A DNA stretch of 64,000 bases from Bidens hawaiensis (lineage: Eukaryota; Streptophyta; Magnoliopsida; Asterales; Asteraceae), in NCBI GenBank assembly GCA_021521415.1, contig JAIQDT010004242.1, positions 186,001 to 250,000 on the forward strand, in the 5' to 3' direction. The stretch's first letter is position 1, and every line of letters begins with the position of its first letter. Positions 23,117 through 35,234 of this stretch are shown one piece after another. The notes below the pieces were generated by a model, which saw only the letters and a list, made by a program, of their open reading frames with translations, had not been told where the DNA came from and did no database searches. A program made the translations under genes and the position numbers.

Positions 23117-23621
23117 TAGGGACGGCAAAGAGCCGGGTTCAGGCCGGGTATTAATAATCCCATGTTTGTACCTGTTTGTACCTTGTTTCATATCCGGCCC
23201 ATTACCCATCGGGTATTTGTCGGTTAATTACCCATCAGGTATCGAGCATACCCGCGGGTATCGGGTATACCCGTTGGGATTTTCAAATACATTTTTTTAT
23301 CATTATAACTATTTTATACACTTTATTCATACAACAATTATTACAAATTTAAATATAATACACTCTATATATATAAACGTGATAATAAATAAATAATATC
23401 AATATAGTTTTTTTATATATACTTCACAACCTACAAAATACAAAGAATTTTTCGGGTATTTGATTCGGGTAAATGAGTATGTGTTTTCGGGTAATCGGGT
23501 CGGGTATCATCTAATCTCATACCCACAAAAATTTTTAAATCTTAATCTCATCCCCGACCCATACCCATCGGGTTTCGGGTATACCCGACGGACTCAGGCT
23601 TAGGCTTTTTTGCCATCCTTA
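23117..23621. mobile_element. Short hAT-type element (505 bp) with 8 bp duplication TTAAGTTG
   Basis: Ends are TAGGGACGGCAAAGAGCC on the left and, read inward, TAAGGATGGCAAAAAAGCC on the right. TTAAGTTG flanks it at 23109-23116 and 23622-23629, the 8 bp duplication of hAT elements. Inside are many GGGTA/TACCC motifs (for example CGGGTATCGGGTATACCCG), which are typical subterminal binding-site-like repeats. No coding sequence, so non-autonomous. Confidence 0.88.
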
Positions 23622-23629
23622 TTAAGTTG

Positions 23630-24183
23630 GTAATGGTTCCAAAAGTGAAGCATATAATACGATTACTCAACCATAATAAACTATAAAATTTTTAATTTTA
23701 GTTTACACTTGTTCAAATAGGCGATTCATAGCAACCAATTAAAGGAGGACATATATGCATAAATGACTCCTCCACAATCCACGGACCCCATGTCCATAAT
23801 CTAACGCCTTAACCAACCCACATACCCATAATCCAACTCATTCACATCCCACACACCAGCAATGTGTCTCTTCCACAGCCTACCTGAACAAATGTGAAAG
23901 TCAATGTCAACCTGACTATGAGGGATATGTTTATTTATTAATTTAGTAGTTTGACCACTGCTTCTCTATCCTTTTACGTGTATGCCTTTTGGTTTACACT
24001 TTTCAGACAATTTTGGACCTCTCTCTATTGTTTGGTGTTATGGAGGCGGTGTATCATGGTAGTTTTGTTAACACGGTGACCGATACGTACACGCGCGGTT
24101 GTTTATGGCGGCGATGTAAAGTGGTTTCGGTTTGATTTATTCAAACATGTCGTCCATTGTGAAGCTTAAGTTACTGTTGGATG
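23630..24183. other. Intergenic, no gene recognised
   Basis: Contains a tract of short C-rich plant-like sequence near 23770-23890 but no reading frame or terminal repeats. Confidence 0.4.
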
Positions 24184-24191
24184 GTGAAGGG

Positions 24192-24575
24192 CAGGGCCGG
24201 CCTAAGGGGGAGGCAGGGTGGTCGACGGCCACAGGCCCGACACCCTGTTAGGCCCGGATTTAAAAAAAAATTATGTATTTTTATGAAAAACAAATATGTA
24301 TAATCAATGTTTCAACCCAATTGCATATCCACTAGCTTGGTCTAGTGGCAAAGAATTTTGACATTTAACCAAGAGGTTGTGGTATCTAGTCTTGTTTGAA
24401 ACATTTTTAAGTGTATTTTTTATGCAAAAGTTTTTTACATTACTCAAATTATAACCAAGTAAGCCTATTTAAAATAAAATTGTTTAAACTCAACAAAATG
24501 TTCATTTTACTTAAAGCCCAAAAAAACTTTCGCCTTTAGCCCAAAAAAACTTTCGTCTTCTCGGAGCCGGGCCTG
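24192..24575. mobile_element. Short hAT-type element (384 bp), CAGGGCCGGC ends, GTGAAGGG duplication
   Basis: The left end is CAGGGCCGGCCTAAG and the right end, read inward, is CAGGCCCGGCTCC. GTGAAGGG occurs at 24184-24191 and 24576-24583. No coding capacity. The same end sequence recurs at 38133 and 40402-40688, so it belongs to a locally multiplied family. Confidence 0.87.
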
Positions 24576-24583
24576 GTGAAGGG

Positions 24584-25566
24584 TTGCACTTTGTTGTGGG
24601 CTTATGGATACACAGGTAAAATATCATAACTAATGCCATTGTTCATTTGGTTACCATTTTTTTTATATTTGTAGCTAGTTTAATTTTTGTTATTTGTAAA
24701 TTGTTGTTTACTAAATGTTTCTTATGTTTTTTGTATCAAGTGTTTATAATTTAGTTGAGGTCTGGTGTTTGGTTTGACTTCCTAAGGGAAAGTAAAAGTG
24801 TACTCTAGTGTTAAGGGTATGTGGGTTGTGTGATAGAAGCCGATTCGAGATGGCTAATCTCCCAAGATATTAACCCTTTGAGCGGGTTAGACTCCAAAGA
24901 AATAATAGAGAGAACGAGACATTGTTTTATCAATTTTCTTCTTAACATTAAACAAAGTTAAAATGCCTTATATAGGCTTACAATGCAAAGGAGTTAATTA
25001 ACAACACTACTCCACTAAGCTAAATTCTAGGAATGGAAATATGCAACAAGGAAACATGCAAACTAAATTAAAGGTACATTACTTAAGCATGCAAATTAAA
25101 TGTGGTTGTAAATGAACGTATGTTGGTGTGTTTGGCACGTATCATTGTGTTCGCTACATCGATACAAAGTTTGTTGAAATGCCTGGGCTTATGAGTTTGT
25201 TGTTTGGTTTGTATGTGAATCCATTCGTTTTTCTTGGTGCTATGATGATCATGTGACTCTTGGCTTTGACCATGTCAGTTTGTCTAATCCCTTGAGGGTG
25301 TTTTCTAAGCGAGACAAAAACACGAAATTTTGTGTGTTTGGTTAGGGAAAAAAAGGGGGTTTATTTTCTGATTTTGCAGCATGTTTATGATCAACAATGG
25401 TGTTTTATGCAACCAATTTGCTCTACTTGAGTTGAGGGGATAAAAACACTAAAACTCAAAAATTTGGATTACTTTCTATAAGGGTTAGTGCCGCTTGAGG
25501 TTATATTTTGCACGTGGTGTTCATGGCTTTAATGGTTTTCAACACCATGATTCGATCTGTTTTTCT
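24584..25566. other. No gene recognised; probable left part of a Helitron
   Basis: AT-rich sequence leading into the 335 bp tandem repeat. It could belong to the Helitron that ends at 26844, but the 5' TC end was not located. Confidence 0.35.
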
Positions 25567-26563
25567 TTGTGCCGTGATTATCTTTTAAGACCGATTTGAG
25601 AACGTGGTTTTCATATTTAGGGTTTTCAGTTCGGCTTATATATTAAAAGTGTTGGCTGATGCTTTAAGTTGTTTTTGGTTTCACTTGAATCTTCAGTGTA
25701 GGCTATGATGACGCTCCACTACTTGGCGAGGCAACCAATGCGATTTGAGCCTTGAGTAATTAAGGTCACATTTTGTTTTTTTTTTAATTTGTTTATATAT
25801 TTCTTTGAATTTGTGTATTGAGTTTTGTTTACAGGTTTGTTTTACTTCCCTGTTAATCGATAAGAAAGTCGTCTAAGTGCACAAAGAACATGTTTAGGGT
25901 TTTGTGCCGTGATTATCTTTTAAGACCGATTTGAGAACGTGGTTTTCATATTTAGGGTTTTCAGTTCGGCTTATATATTAAAAGTGTTGGCTGATGCTTT
26001 AAGTTGTTTTTGGTTTCACTTGAATCTTCAGTGTAGGCTATGATGACGCTCCACTACTTGGCGAGGCAACCAATGCGATTTGAGCCTTGAGTAATTAAGG
26101 TCACATTTTGTTTTTTTTTTAATTTGTTTATATATTTCTTTGAATTTGTGTATTGAGTTTTGTTTACAGGTTTGTTTTACTTCCCTGTTAATCGATAAGA
26201 AAGTCGTCTAAGTGCACAAAGAACATGTTTAGGGTTTTGTGCCGTGATTATCTTTTAAGACCGATTTGAGAACGTGGTTTTCATATTTAGGGTTTTCAGT
26301 TCGGCTTATATATTAAAAGTGTTGGCTGATGCTTTAAGTTGTTTTTGGTTTGTCACTTGAATCTTCAGTGTAGGCTATGATGACGCTCCACTACTTGGAG
26401 GCAACCAATGCGATTTGAGCCTTGAGTAATTAAGGTCACGTTTTGTTTTTTTTTTAATTTGTTTATATATTTCTTTGAATTTGTGTATTGAGTTTTGTTT
26501 ACAGGTTTGTTTTACTTCCCTGTTAATCGATAAGAAAGTCGTCTAAGTGCACAAAGAACATGT
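25567..26563 (+). repeat. Three tandem copies of a 335 bp unit
   Basis: The landmark GTGCCGTGATTATC recurs 335 bp apart (GCCG at 25571, 25906 and 26241). Copies one and two look virtually identical; copy three has a small insertion (TTTGTCACTTG), a 2-base loss in TTGGCGAGGC and one substitution in CACATTTTG. Each unit contains a T9-10 tract and a TTTACAG acceptor-like site. The third copy ends near 26563 at GAACATGTG. Confidence 0.95.
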
Positions 26564-26813
26564 GCTAATTTAAGCAAGTTTACAACCATATTAGCACAAT
26601 GTACAAGTCAAAACATCTGAGTAAATATTGAGTAAATATTGACCATTGATATTACGAGACAAATGACAACCGTAAATGGACCTGAACGAACAGTCAGTTA
26701 TTGGTATAGTAATGTATGTTGCATCCTAGATACTAGCATGAACCTCGAGTTTACCTCACATTTACTTTTTTATTGTCACATCACATTCATTCTTCAGAGC
26801 TTCTGTTTCACAA

Positions 26814-26844
26814 CCCCCTGCAGCGCGGGGGGTCGAAATACTAG
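26814..26844 (+). mobile_element. Helitron 3' terminus
   Basis: A CCCC-CTGCAGCGC-GGGG hairpin is followed by GGTCGAAATA, CTAG and a host T. This is a textbook Helitron 3' end; the 335 bp tandem array lies just upstream and is probably inside this element. Confidence 0.68.
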
Positions 26845-26852
26845 TTGTATAT

Positions 26853-26993
26853 AAAACCCAATGACTTGTGAGAAACACAAATGACTTATAAAACACAACG
26901 AATACACTAAATATAAAACGCAATGGCTTATAATGAACACAATGATATAAAACCTAATAGCTTGTAATAAACACAATGAAAAAACGCAACAAA
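26853..26993 (+). repeat. Imperfect short repeats (AAACACAATG / ACTTATAA)
   Basis: The motifs AACACAA(T/C)G and ATGGCTTATAA-like sequence recur about every 25-30 bp directly after the Helitron end. Confidence 0.5.
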
Positions 26994-27615
26994 TATAATT
27001 GTGTTTTTTTATAATTCTGATTTGGAAAGTGATCACGTGACCCATATAATTTTTTTCTTATCACTATGTCTCGGGTCGTCTATTCGGTTCAGGCCGGGTC
27101 AAATAATAAAAACTCTAAATATCTATATTTTTTCATTTACTCAAACGACATTTTATGTTTTATGATGTGTGGTTTTATTTCATTGTTTTCATTCCCGTCC
27201 ATCGCAAATCCTTACAAATAACCACCATGGCCGAAACCATCATCCACCACCAACAACCGCGATCTACCACCTTACACCGCTAATGAATTAACGAGCACAT
27301 GTTATTACCCGATAATGAATTAAGGAGCTTGATCTATTATTAGAATTTAATAATATTAAAAACAAAATATTATTTAAAATTATTAAATGCTTCCACGACT
27401 AGCCATGCATTGCCAGAGCTGGTTCCACGTCGTGGGATTGTGCCACCTCGGACCACGGTGTGACGTGCACCCCTTAGTCTCACACACATTCACCAGTGCA
27501 CCCTTCTTAACTTCTGCCATATAATAGCACCAATGTGTCACCGCGTCTCACAACAACCACCTCATATATCGTCTTCAGATTTTGGAATTTTAAATTGCAT
27601 TCTGCAAAATCACAA
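26994..27615. other. Intergenic, no gene recognised
   Basis: Mixed sequence with no long reading frame; a C-rich patch at 27400-27480 has no recognised identity. Confidence 0.4.
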
Positions 27616-27835
27616 GTCCCATGAGAACGAAACAACGTATTTGTCCATAATGCTTGATACATGTAATGAGGGTTCGAAAGAGGGTGAAATAAGCATTTAC
27701 ATAATTATCTAATGTATCATTGTTGGAGCAAAAGAGGGTTCGGAAGAGGATGAGAACAAAACAACGTATTTGTCCATAATGCTTGATATATGTAATGAGG
27801 GTTCGAAAGAGGGTGAGATAAGCATTTAGAGTTGT
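27616..27835 (+). repeat. Two direct copies of a ~85 bp segment
   Basis: GAACGAAACAACGTATTTGT through GAGGGTTCGAAAGAGGGTGA and AATAAGCATTTA occurs from about 27622, and again from about 27752 with few differences; the spacer also holds a GAGGGTTCGGAAGAGG echo. Confidence 0.8.
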
Positions 27836-28627
27836 TATAGTTTCTTACTTACAGTTGATTTTAATTGATTTTATCATGTTCAAATGGTACGTTCATGTCT
27901 CATGTTTACGCATCTAAAGAACAACTGAAAGCATCTTTGGTTTGACGGTATCAATGGTCGACTGAGGCTTTGCCTTTTCATGAGGTTGTGGTGTGAACCC
28001 CATGAGGTGTAAATGGTTTTTTTAACGGCAATATAATCCTACCATAATCTGCACAATACGTTGTTGTCTACTACAAGACTTGAACCCTGGACCTCATAAG
28101 AAGTGACACCAGTATACACACCAAGATACCCAAACTCTGGAACTACATTCAATAGACACAATACAAATCTTTGATGCATGATTTATCCATGTTGACCCCC
28201 ACCCCCACATTTGGTCCTTGCTCTCTACCAACAGAAACATGCTCATATTGTCGTAAGATGTAACTAGACTTTTAACCATTGTACCTTCATCTATGTTATC
28301 ACATGCAATCTACAAATGAAGGATTTTGCTTATTTGTTCTATTAATGAAATTGAAAGATACTAAATAGGGCATAAATATGGTATTTAAACATAGTGCCTT
28401 TAGCTCATGGTGAGTAACCTTTGGCATTTAAATTAATGTTCAACAAAACTTGCAAAAGAGATTATGTGAATCATATGGTTAGAGTGAACCAGCACATAGC
28501 TACTGTGTTAGAGATGATTTACAAAAACTATACTACAACTCATCACACCTAAATAGGTTTCCTCAACAAAAATAAAAAAAGAAACCTTTCAATCCTCCAC
28601 CCGCCCGTTTGATGCCTAATTCAAACC
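27836..28627. other. Intergenic, no gene recognised
   Basis: AT-rich flank downstream of the minus-strand Smr-domain gene; short frames only. Confidence 0.4.
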
Positions 28628-28733
28628 CTACCAATCTCTCAACCGGACCAAAAAAGCTCCTGGGACGTCTGGAACATAGGTCATCTGCTTTTCTTTTAAA
28701 TGATTTTCAACCTACAGTTAGAAAATAATAAAA

Positions 28734-28763
28734 ATAAATAATAATAATAATAATAATAATAAT
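28734..28763 (+). repeat. (AAT)n microsatellite
   Basis: About nine ATA/AAT units in an intron of the Smr-type gene. Confidence 0.9.
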
Positions 28764-28872
28764 GTAGTAGCAATAACAATTACAACAATCATAGTTGATT
28801 ACCTCGGGTTTTAAAACCGCTTCTCTGTGATTGCCACCACCTTTACCAGTGACTATTATCATATGGAATATT

Positions 28873-29390
28873 GGTTTTTTAATAATCCCTATTAAATGAT
28901 ATTGGCAGATAATAATCCCTATTCATTTTATCGCCACTAGCGGTCCAAATTCAAAAAAGTTGCCCCCCAATGGTCCCCGTTAAAAATGACTTAACGGCGT
29001 TATATTTTTTTCTGAATTTCAAACCAATGTTTTAGGGCTTTTGATTGTTAGGAGGATACGAGTCGATTGGTGTAAAACTTAGTTTGAAATAGTGCTTCAA
29101 AATGACGAAACAATGCATCAATTTGGCTGTTTGAACTTACAATTAACCAAAATTAAGTCGTTTGAATCATTGTTTCGAGCTAAGTTTTACACCAATCGAC
29201 TCGTATCCTCCTAACGATCAAAAGCCCTAAAACATTGGTTTTAAATTCAGAAAAAACTATAACGCCGTTAAGTCATTTTTAACGGGGGACCATTGGGGGC
29301 CAAATTTTTTGAATTTGGGACCGCTAGTGACGATAAAACGAACATGGATTATTATCGGCCAACACCATTTAATTGGGATTATTAAAATCC
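28873..29390. mobile_element. Foldback MITE (518 bp) with ~220 bp arms
   Basis: The left arm (GGTTTTTTAATAATCCC...) and right arm (...GGGATTATTAAAATCC) are long imperfect inverted repeats, for example TAGGAGGATACGAGTCGATT at 29049-29068 against its complement at 29195-29214. No coding. No convincing target duplication was found. It sits in the intron before the TGKG exon of the Smr-type gene, its left edge about 20 bp from the splice acceptor. Confidence 0.85.
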
Positions 29391-29440
29391 ATTACTTATC
29401 ATATCCTTCAAACCTAAATATCAAAAAATAAGGAACAACA

Positions 29441-29441
29441 A

Positions 29442-29474
<33 letters not shown>
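29441..29474 (+). repeat. (CAT)n microsatellite
   Basis: About eleven CAT units beside the foldback MITE; an AAT/AATA-rich low-complexity tract follows at 29488-29610. Confidence 0.9.
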
Positions 29475-30468
29475 TAACCAAACTTTAATAATAATAAATA
29501 AGTAATAAATAAATAATAATAATAAATACAAATAGTAATAAATAACAAATAATAAATAATAGCAAATAACAAATAATAAATAAATAATAATAATAAATAA
29601 TATGTGTGATCTAAATAAATATAGTTATAATATGTTGTGATCTAAATAAATAATTATACACTTACTTTGTGAATGTTCACCAAACTTAATGGGATCTTTC
29701 ACAATGTTCATTGCTTGCTCTTGATGTTGGTAATTCAAGTCAATTTTCATACTATTCCAAATGTCTCTGTTCCTGTATTTTATAAACTAAAAAAGCAAAT
29801 AAAATAAAACAAGAACCAAAATAAAAGAATAATCAAATAAAATAAAAATTTTATAACATACTTGTGTTTAAACAGAAAAATGTCATTTTCTTCCTTCAAT
29901 GCATCTGCTTCCTTCCTTTTTTCAGAAGCCTGCATCAACAAATTATGTTACATTTATATCACAATGGGAGGTCACAGGTGAGATGGCGTTTTTAGTTGAC
30001 CAAAAAGAGACACATACTTTGTCCATTTGGTCGTGCCTCGCTCCAAAAAACCAAAATCAATAACCAAATCACACCAAACTTGTTCTAATGTTTATAATAA
30101 AATTTGTGACATAAATTCATTATATTATACCAAAAGCTTCTTCACTACTCCGCTTCTTATTTTATATTTTAATAAAATAAAATCCAACATCTTTGAATAT
30201 CAAATTAGGTTGAAATTAAACATACCTGGTGGAATTTGAAACTTAGAAACACATCACAAAAATCGTTACGAGTTCCGTATATAAAGAAATCAGAAGCCAT
30301 TAACTTCTGCCGTTCACGGCCGCCGGCGGTGTGAAGGTTTTCCGGCGAATAGTAAAGATCTGGGTAGAGGAAAGAGAGAAAGACAAAATGTATACTTTCA
30401 AGTCTCACCAAACTACTGCAGCTTTAAAATACCTTTTCAGAAATTCATTTACACATAAGGACAAAATA

Positions 30469-30481
30469 TTTTTTTATATAC
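30469..30481 (-). promoter_or_regulatory. Possible TATA box for the Smr-type gene
   Basis: On the minus strand GTATATAAAAAAA lies about 170 bp before the proposed ATG at 30300. Confidence 0.35.
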
Positions 30482-31556
30482 AAAATAATTAAATGTAAAT
30501 GGTGTGAATGAATCAGTTGGTTGGCAAACTTTTAATATTATAATCTTTTAATTTTTGTTTCTTCTATTATTTAATATGTTTTATATTACATGTTTTCTAT
30601 TATTTAGGATGTTTTTTTTATTAAATGTTTTTTTAACACCAACAAACATAGAATGTCTAGCCTAGGTACTGTGTATTGGGTGACCGATGGTAAAAGGCTA
30701 CTGTTAACTGGCTTAATCTAACCGTACATATTCCTTAAGCGCTTACGAGTTATCTTCAGTTCTAGGAAAAACCTACTCGCCCAAAGGTTCACCGACGGTA
30801 AAATCCATGTTTCCTAAGGCTAAGAGGTATACACCAGTGGGGGGGGATCTGGTCCTAGATGACAGCCACATGGCAACCCACCCCTCACTGGCCTTACTGG
30901 AACAACCCCCCCCCCCCATATACTGGTCACGCGTGACCTGACAGCATCATCTCTTGCGTCAATAAAGGATTAACGTGGGGCCCTAAGCATTTCTATTTCT
31001 CATACATACAGTTAGATGAATATTATATAAATTAAAAAATATAAAAATGGAGGATGATGGAGAGTGATATATTTTCTTGGTTAAAGGGTGATGTTGAATG
31101 ATGGGTGGAAGTTGACAAGCCGCTAATAGCGAATGAGAGAATTGTTGTTGAGGGGTGTATACCCCTTAGCCTAACATATTTTAGTAGACGTGTCTTATCT
31201 TATTATTTGTTTATTAGATTTTTCAGTGTTTTAAAAATCGGCTCAAATCAGCCGGTTGAACCGATTAAACCAAATTTCATATCGCATGCTGGTATTTTGA
31301 GCCCAGTAATTTTGGCCGGTAGGTTGCTTTCTTTGTTAGTCAAAACAGATTTAACATATATTTCGCACTTCAAACCTTCAAGTTCCATTTAGTTACTTTC
31401 TCCATATATTCTACTATTCTAGTTCTTCATTAGTTGCGCTCCTCTTATTACTGTATGGGCCATGAGCCATCGTATTGGGCCAGTTGTCTTTGTTAAGTTT
31501 GAGGCCTATTTCCAAGGTAGTCTCTTCAATAAGATATCGAAGAGAGTAATTTAAAA
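30482..31556. other. Intergenic; includes a short G-run/C-run inverted pair at 30833-30927
   Basis: ACCAGTGGGGGGGG at 30833 is matched by CCCCCCC...TACTGGT ending at 30927, a 95 bp MITE-like structure without a clear target duplication. The rest shows no gene. Confidence 0.4.
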
Positions 31557-31592
31557 CTAGAAGTGACGCCCGCGCGTTGCGACGACGGGTGT
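31557..31592 (-). mobile_element. Helitron 3' terminus
   Basis: On the minus strand CCCGTCGTCGCAACGCGCGGG can pair at its ends (CCCG/CGGG) and is followed by CGTCACTT, CTAG and a host T. Confidence 0.6.
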
Positions 31593-32249
31593 AAAACCGT
31601 TATTTATACATTCATTTCGCTTGAAACATGAAATCACCATCATCACCACCACCGCCTTCACTTAACATCCCCTCTTCGTGAACCAGTATAAAAACCGTCG
31701 CATTGTGGCAGGGGCGTAAACCGTGCCAAGAATTACCAATGCCACACCACCTCCATTGACCACCGACACTGGAAAGGCTCGTATAAAAAAAAGAAATAGA
31801 TAAAAGAAACTAAACATAGAAAACAATAAGCAAGTTAAAGTAAAATCGAACGAAAAGTAAACGTAAAAACAGTGAACCAAACACGCCAAACACATAAAAC
31901 ATAGACCACACTAATTAAATTAATCTAGGACCCACGGGTTGCTGCTGGGCCATTAAACGGGTTGCTGCTGCTGAGCCATTAAAAATTAGTGGGTGCGTAA
32001 TTAAATCACGCACCCATGTTGCGACGTTTTAACTCGCAAATATTTAACCAAAATGTAAAACGAATAATTGGTAAAAGATGGAAAGTATATGGACCAAAGT
32101 TAAAGATGAAAAGGTATTGAGTTTAAATTGTAAAAGATAGAAAAGTATGAGGGTTAAAAAGTAAAAAAGTTTAAGTAAAAAATAAGAAACTGAAATTATG
32201 TGCAATCACTTAAACTTAAAGTACAACTATCTATGCAACCTTAAGTTGC

Positions 32250-32255
<6 letters not shown>
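31593..32255. other. No gene recognised; likely interior of the Helitron ending at 31557
   Basis: A (GTTGCTGCTG)-type duplication lies at 31938-31976 and a GGGTGCGTAATTAAATCACG palindrome-like sequence near 31991. The minus-strand frame 31662-31895 is low-complexity and unconvincing. Confidence 0.35.

Positions 32256-32304
<49 letters not shown>
32256..32304 (+). repeat. (TA)n(TG)n compound microsatellite
   Basis: About 12 TA units run directly into about 12 GT units. Confidence 0.95.
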
Positions 32305-33933
32305 TTAAGTTCAAGAAAGAAATCAAATTATTGCGAGAAGTGTGAGAAGTCAATCCAACCAATCAGAATTTTTCTTTTAGTTTTTTTATTTATTTAATAT
32401 TAAGGGCATATTAGTCTAATGATTTAATGTTATATTTGGAAACTCATAATAATTAATTAAAAGTTACAAATCAGGTTTTTTTAATGGATCTTTTAATTTA
32501 AAATAATTCTTAATCAAAATGAATTCAAATTTTATTTCTACAATTAATCCAGATTTAGTATACGATCATAATTGGATTTCATTTTTTGACTTTTTTTTAA
32601 TAAGAAATAAATTTGTGTTTATCTACACGGTAATTACTAACTACTACATATAAGAAATAAACTTGTTTACTTACACATACAATGAACAAAATATATATTA
32701 TATCTATGAATTCAATTATATGCCTACACAATTTTCTAATTTCCTACACAAATCTAATAATATATAAAACTTTCTGTGATAATACCATCATAATGATTAA
32801 AATCTCTTTGTTGTAGTCCTACACTAAAAGCATAAACATATGGTGAAAATGAAAGGTATGTGTTAATGAAAAACACAAATAATGATGAACTAACAATTTG
32901 TGTACATAAATCTGAGTTATATGTAGGTTAATATTAGTTATTTATTGGTGAAAATGATAGAAACTAGCAATACATGTAGCTAATTTGTAAACCTACACAA
33001 AACTAACAATCTGTGTTGGCAATATATATTCTACCTACACGGTACATGTATAAACCTACACATAGTAAAACAAACTATGAATCTGTGTAGGTTATACATG
33101 TATCTGTGTAGGATATACATGAATCTAGTATTTGACGAATTATGAATGAGGGTAGATATTTAACTAAAATGATTTTTAATTCACAATACTTTTAATTTAA
33201 AAAATAGATTAATAAAAATAAAAAATGTAATTAATAAATTTGAGTTAATTAGTATTTAATAAATACCAATTAATGTCGTTACTTACCAAATCTTGACTTT
33301 AAAATCAAGACCACACTACCCTTTTCATTAAAAACATGGTCAATTAATTTTCAATTAATTACAAGTTTGCCATTCTTATTTTGAACCATTGATTACTCTT
33401 AATCAATGGTTAAGATTCATTTCTCGCATTTTTCGCATTAATATCACTTCTCTCCTGAACTATCCTCTATATAATGGGATAAATTTAATACTAAAGTAGG
33501 TTATCTTGGGTTTCATTTCATTCATTTAAACATTATATATGGTTGGTAGCGAATTTTCTACACTCAGAAGAGGTAGATTTCAAAAATCATATGGGGAGAT
33601 TGGAGAAAGGAAGAAGTCCTCATGTTTCAATCAAGCTCATTTAGTTAGAAATTGGTGGTTTATGGTTGCAAAATAATTTTTTAGTGGACATACAAATCTG
33701 AATACTATATGGTATATACGGTTTGTCAAACCATAGAGCGTTTGGTCAAGACATCAAAATAAATTACTAAATCAATATATAATTACTATACCCCCTCTTA
33801 TACTATACGTTGTGGGCTGACGACTATAAACCCCCATGCCACCTCAACAAAAAAACTAGTTAAGAACGGCATCACATGCGCCAAGAGGGAAGGTGTACCT
33901 ACTTAGCGCCCAAAAACACAAATAAGAGGTGGG
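32305..33933. other. AT-rich, MITE-like region without coding
   Basis: GCGAGAAGTGTGAGAAGTC near 32333 is echoed in inverse orientation near 33422-33455 (TTCTCGC...CACTTCTC), suggesting a non-autonomous element of about 1.1 kb. Inside, CTACACA/TGTGTAGG motifs recur (32985-33120). Ends and target duplication are not clear. Confidence 0.35.
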
Positions 33934-35204
33934 GTCCACTACAGTGGCGACCCAACCATTTAGGTGGCCTAAAGCAGAGTAAAAATTAGAAGCCTTTTTA
34001 CGTTGTGTTTGTTTGATTAACAATTTTGAAATTATTCAATTGTCAAGCCAAGCTGTTAACAAAGTTTGATCCGTTAGCTATACAACACTCCAAACCGATC
34101 TTTTCACGTCCAGATACAAAATATGTGTAATTTGCTAATAAAGATTCTAGCTTAAGTTTTGTTCGATAATATGATACAAAAATATCTTAGTACACGGTTA
34201 TGTAGGTAACAAAAAAATATCCCTTTTACAAATGATAGAAAGAAAATTACATATGATATAATTATATAAACGAAATGCATGAGTATGGCATGAGAGAAAA
34301 GTAAAAGATAATCAATAAAACACACAAAATAACTTATAGTTATTTCTAGAGTAATGAAATTAGACATCTTTTTGGGGCTAAATTGCTTGTCCATCGGGAA
34401 AAAAACACATTTGAGTGGTAATGAAATTAGACATCTTTTTTGGCCTGTCTATTGAAAAAGAGAAAAACCAACAAGCTCCTAAGGTTCGAACCTAGATGTT
34501 CAACTTTCCGGGCCACTGCGCTTACCATCAAACTACAACAAACTTATGCATTATGGATACTAGCAATAAGCCCACAGCGACGACAAAGTTTTAATCTTAT
34601 CACATAAATACATAGTTAAATCTAGTAACAAGCCTTAGAATGATCATTTAAGATCAACTTAAACAATGAAAATTATGGTCATATGGTCAAAGAATGGTGG
34701 TTTGAGGGAAAACAATTGATGAAGCCTAACCGCTAGATTGAATGAAAAATGTTTATTTATAGCGCATGCATTAAGTGTTTTACATAATCATCACAACTTG
34801 TACAGTGATGCATAGTAAACTTGTATATTATAATTGATAAGTCGATATTGAGCAAAATTATCAAAACGTCGACAAAAATATGTGTGTCGAAACGGTAAGT
34901 CGGTTTTTTTATATATCATAATATATTAGAAAATATGGATATAACAAGACTTTTAAATAAAGTTGTCAAATTACGGGTTAAAGATGAAGGGGGCAATCGC
35001 ATAATAATTTTATAAATTTACAAAATGTAATAAAAGTTAAATGTTAATTTTGTAACTAATTAAAATAAAATGGAAAGACACGTGATATTTAATGTCACAA
35101 CGATCATTTTACCCATATTTAAGCTTATATTATGTGATTTATAAGTAGTAAAACTATTAAAAGCAACACTCTTATTTTTTTTCCTATCACTCCTGTATTT
35201 TATA

Positions 35205-35234
35205 TCAGGTGTCCCTGCGATGTCGCGGGGTAAG
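35205..35234 (-). mobile_element. Helitron 3' terminus (CTGA)
   Basis: On the minus strand CCCCGCGACATCGCAGGG forms a strong hairpin (GCGA-CA-TCGC inside CCC/GGG), followed by ACAC, CTGA and a host T. CTGA fits the CTRR rule. Confidence 0.62.

Larger units (their letters stand above)
28628..30300 (-). pseudogene. Smr (small MutS-related) domain gene, six exons, probably decayed
   Basis: Minus-strand exons with consensus splice sites: 30300-30226 (MASDFFIYGTRND...), 30040-30018 (uncertain), 29929-29862 (ASEKRKEADALKEEND, helical), 29772-29666 (NRDIWNSMKIDLNYQHQEQA...KFGEHSQ), 28852-28803 (TGKGGGNHREAVLKPE) and 28711-28628 (VENHLKEKQMTYVPDVPGAF, then LVRLRDW and stop). The block order KIDL..QH.EQAM, TGKG, LKP.VENHL and LVRL is that of the Smr domain, a nuclease or nucleic-acid-binding fold. 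Exons 3 to 6 join in one frame. The usual LHG.H core reads LNYQH, so key residues are lost; exons 1-2 do not join exon 3 in frame; and the segment before TGKG is missing next to a MITE. A divergent expressed gene with other exon edges is the alternative. Confidence 0.65.

Noticed and set aside
23166..23396. 76-codon frame over the GGGTA repeats
   Set aside because: Spans the inside of a non-coding hAT-type element; translation is repeat-driven.
34552..34580. Possible minus-strand Helitron end (CTAG after GTGGGCTTATTG)
   Set aside because: No convincing hairpin upstream of CTAG.
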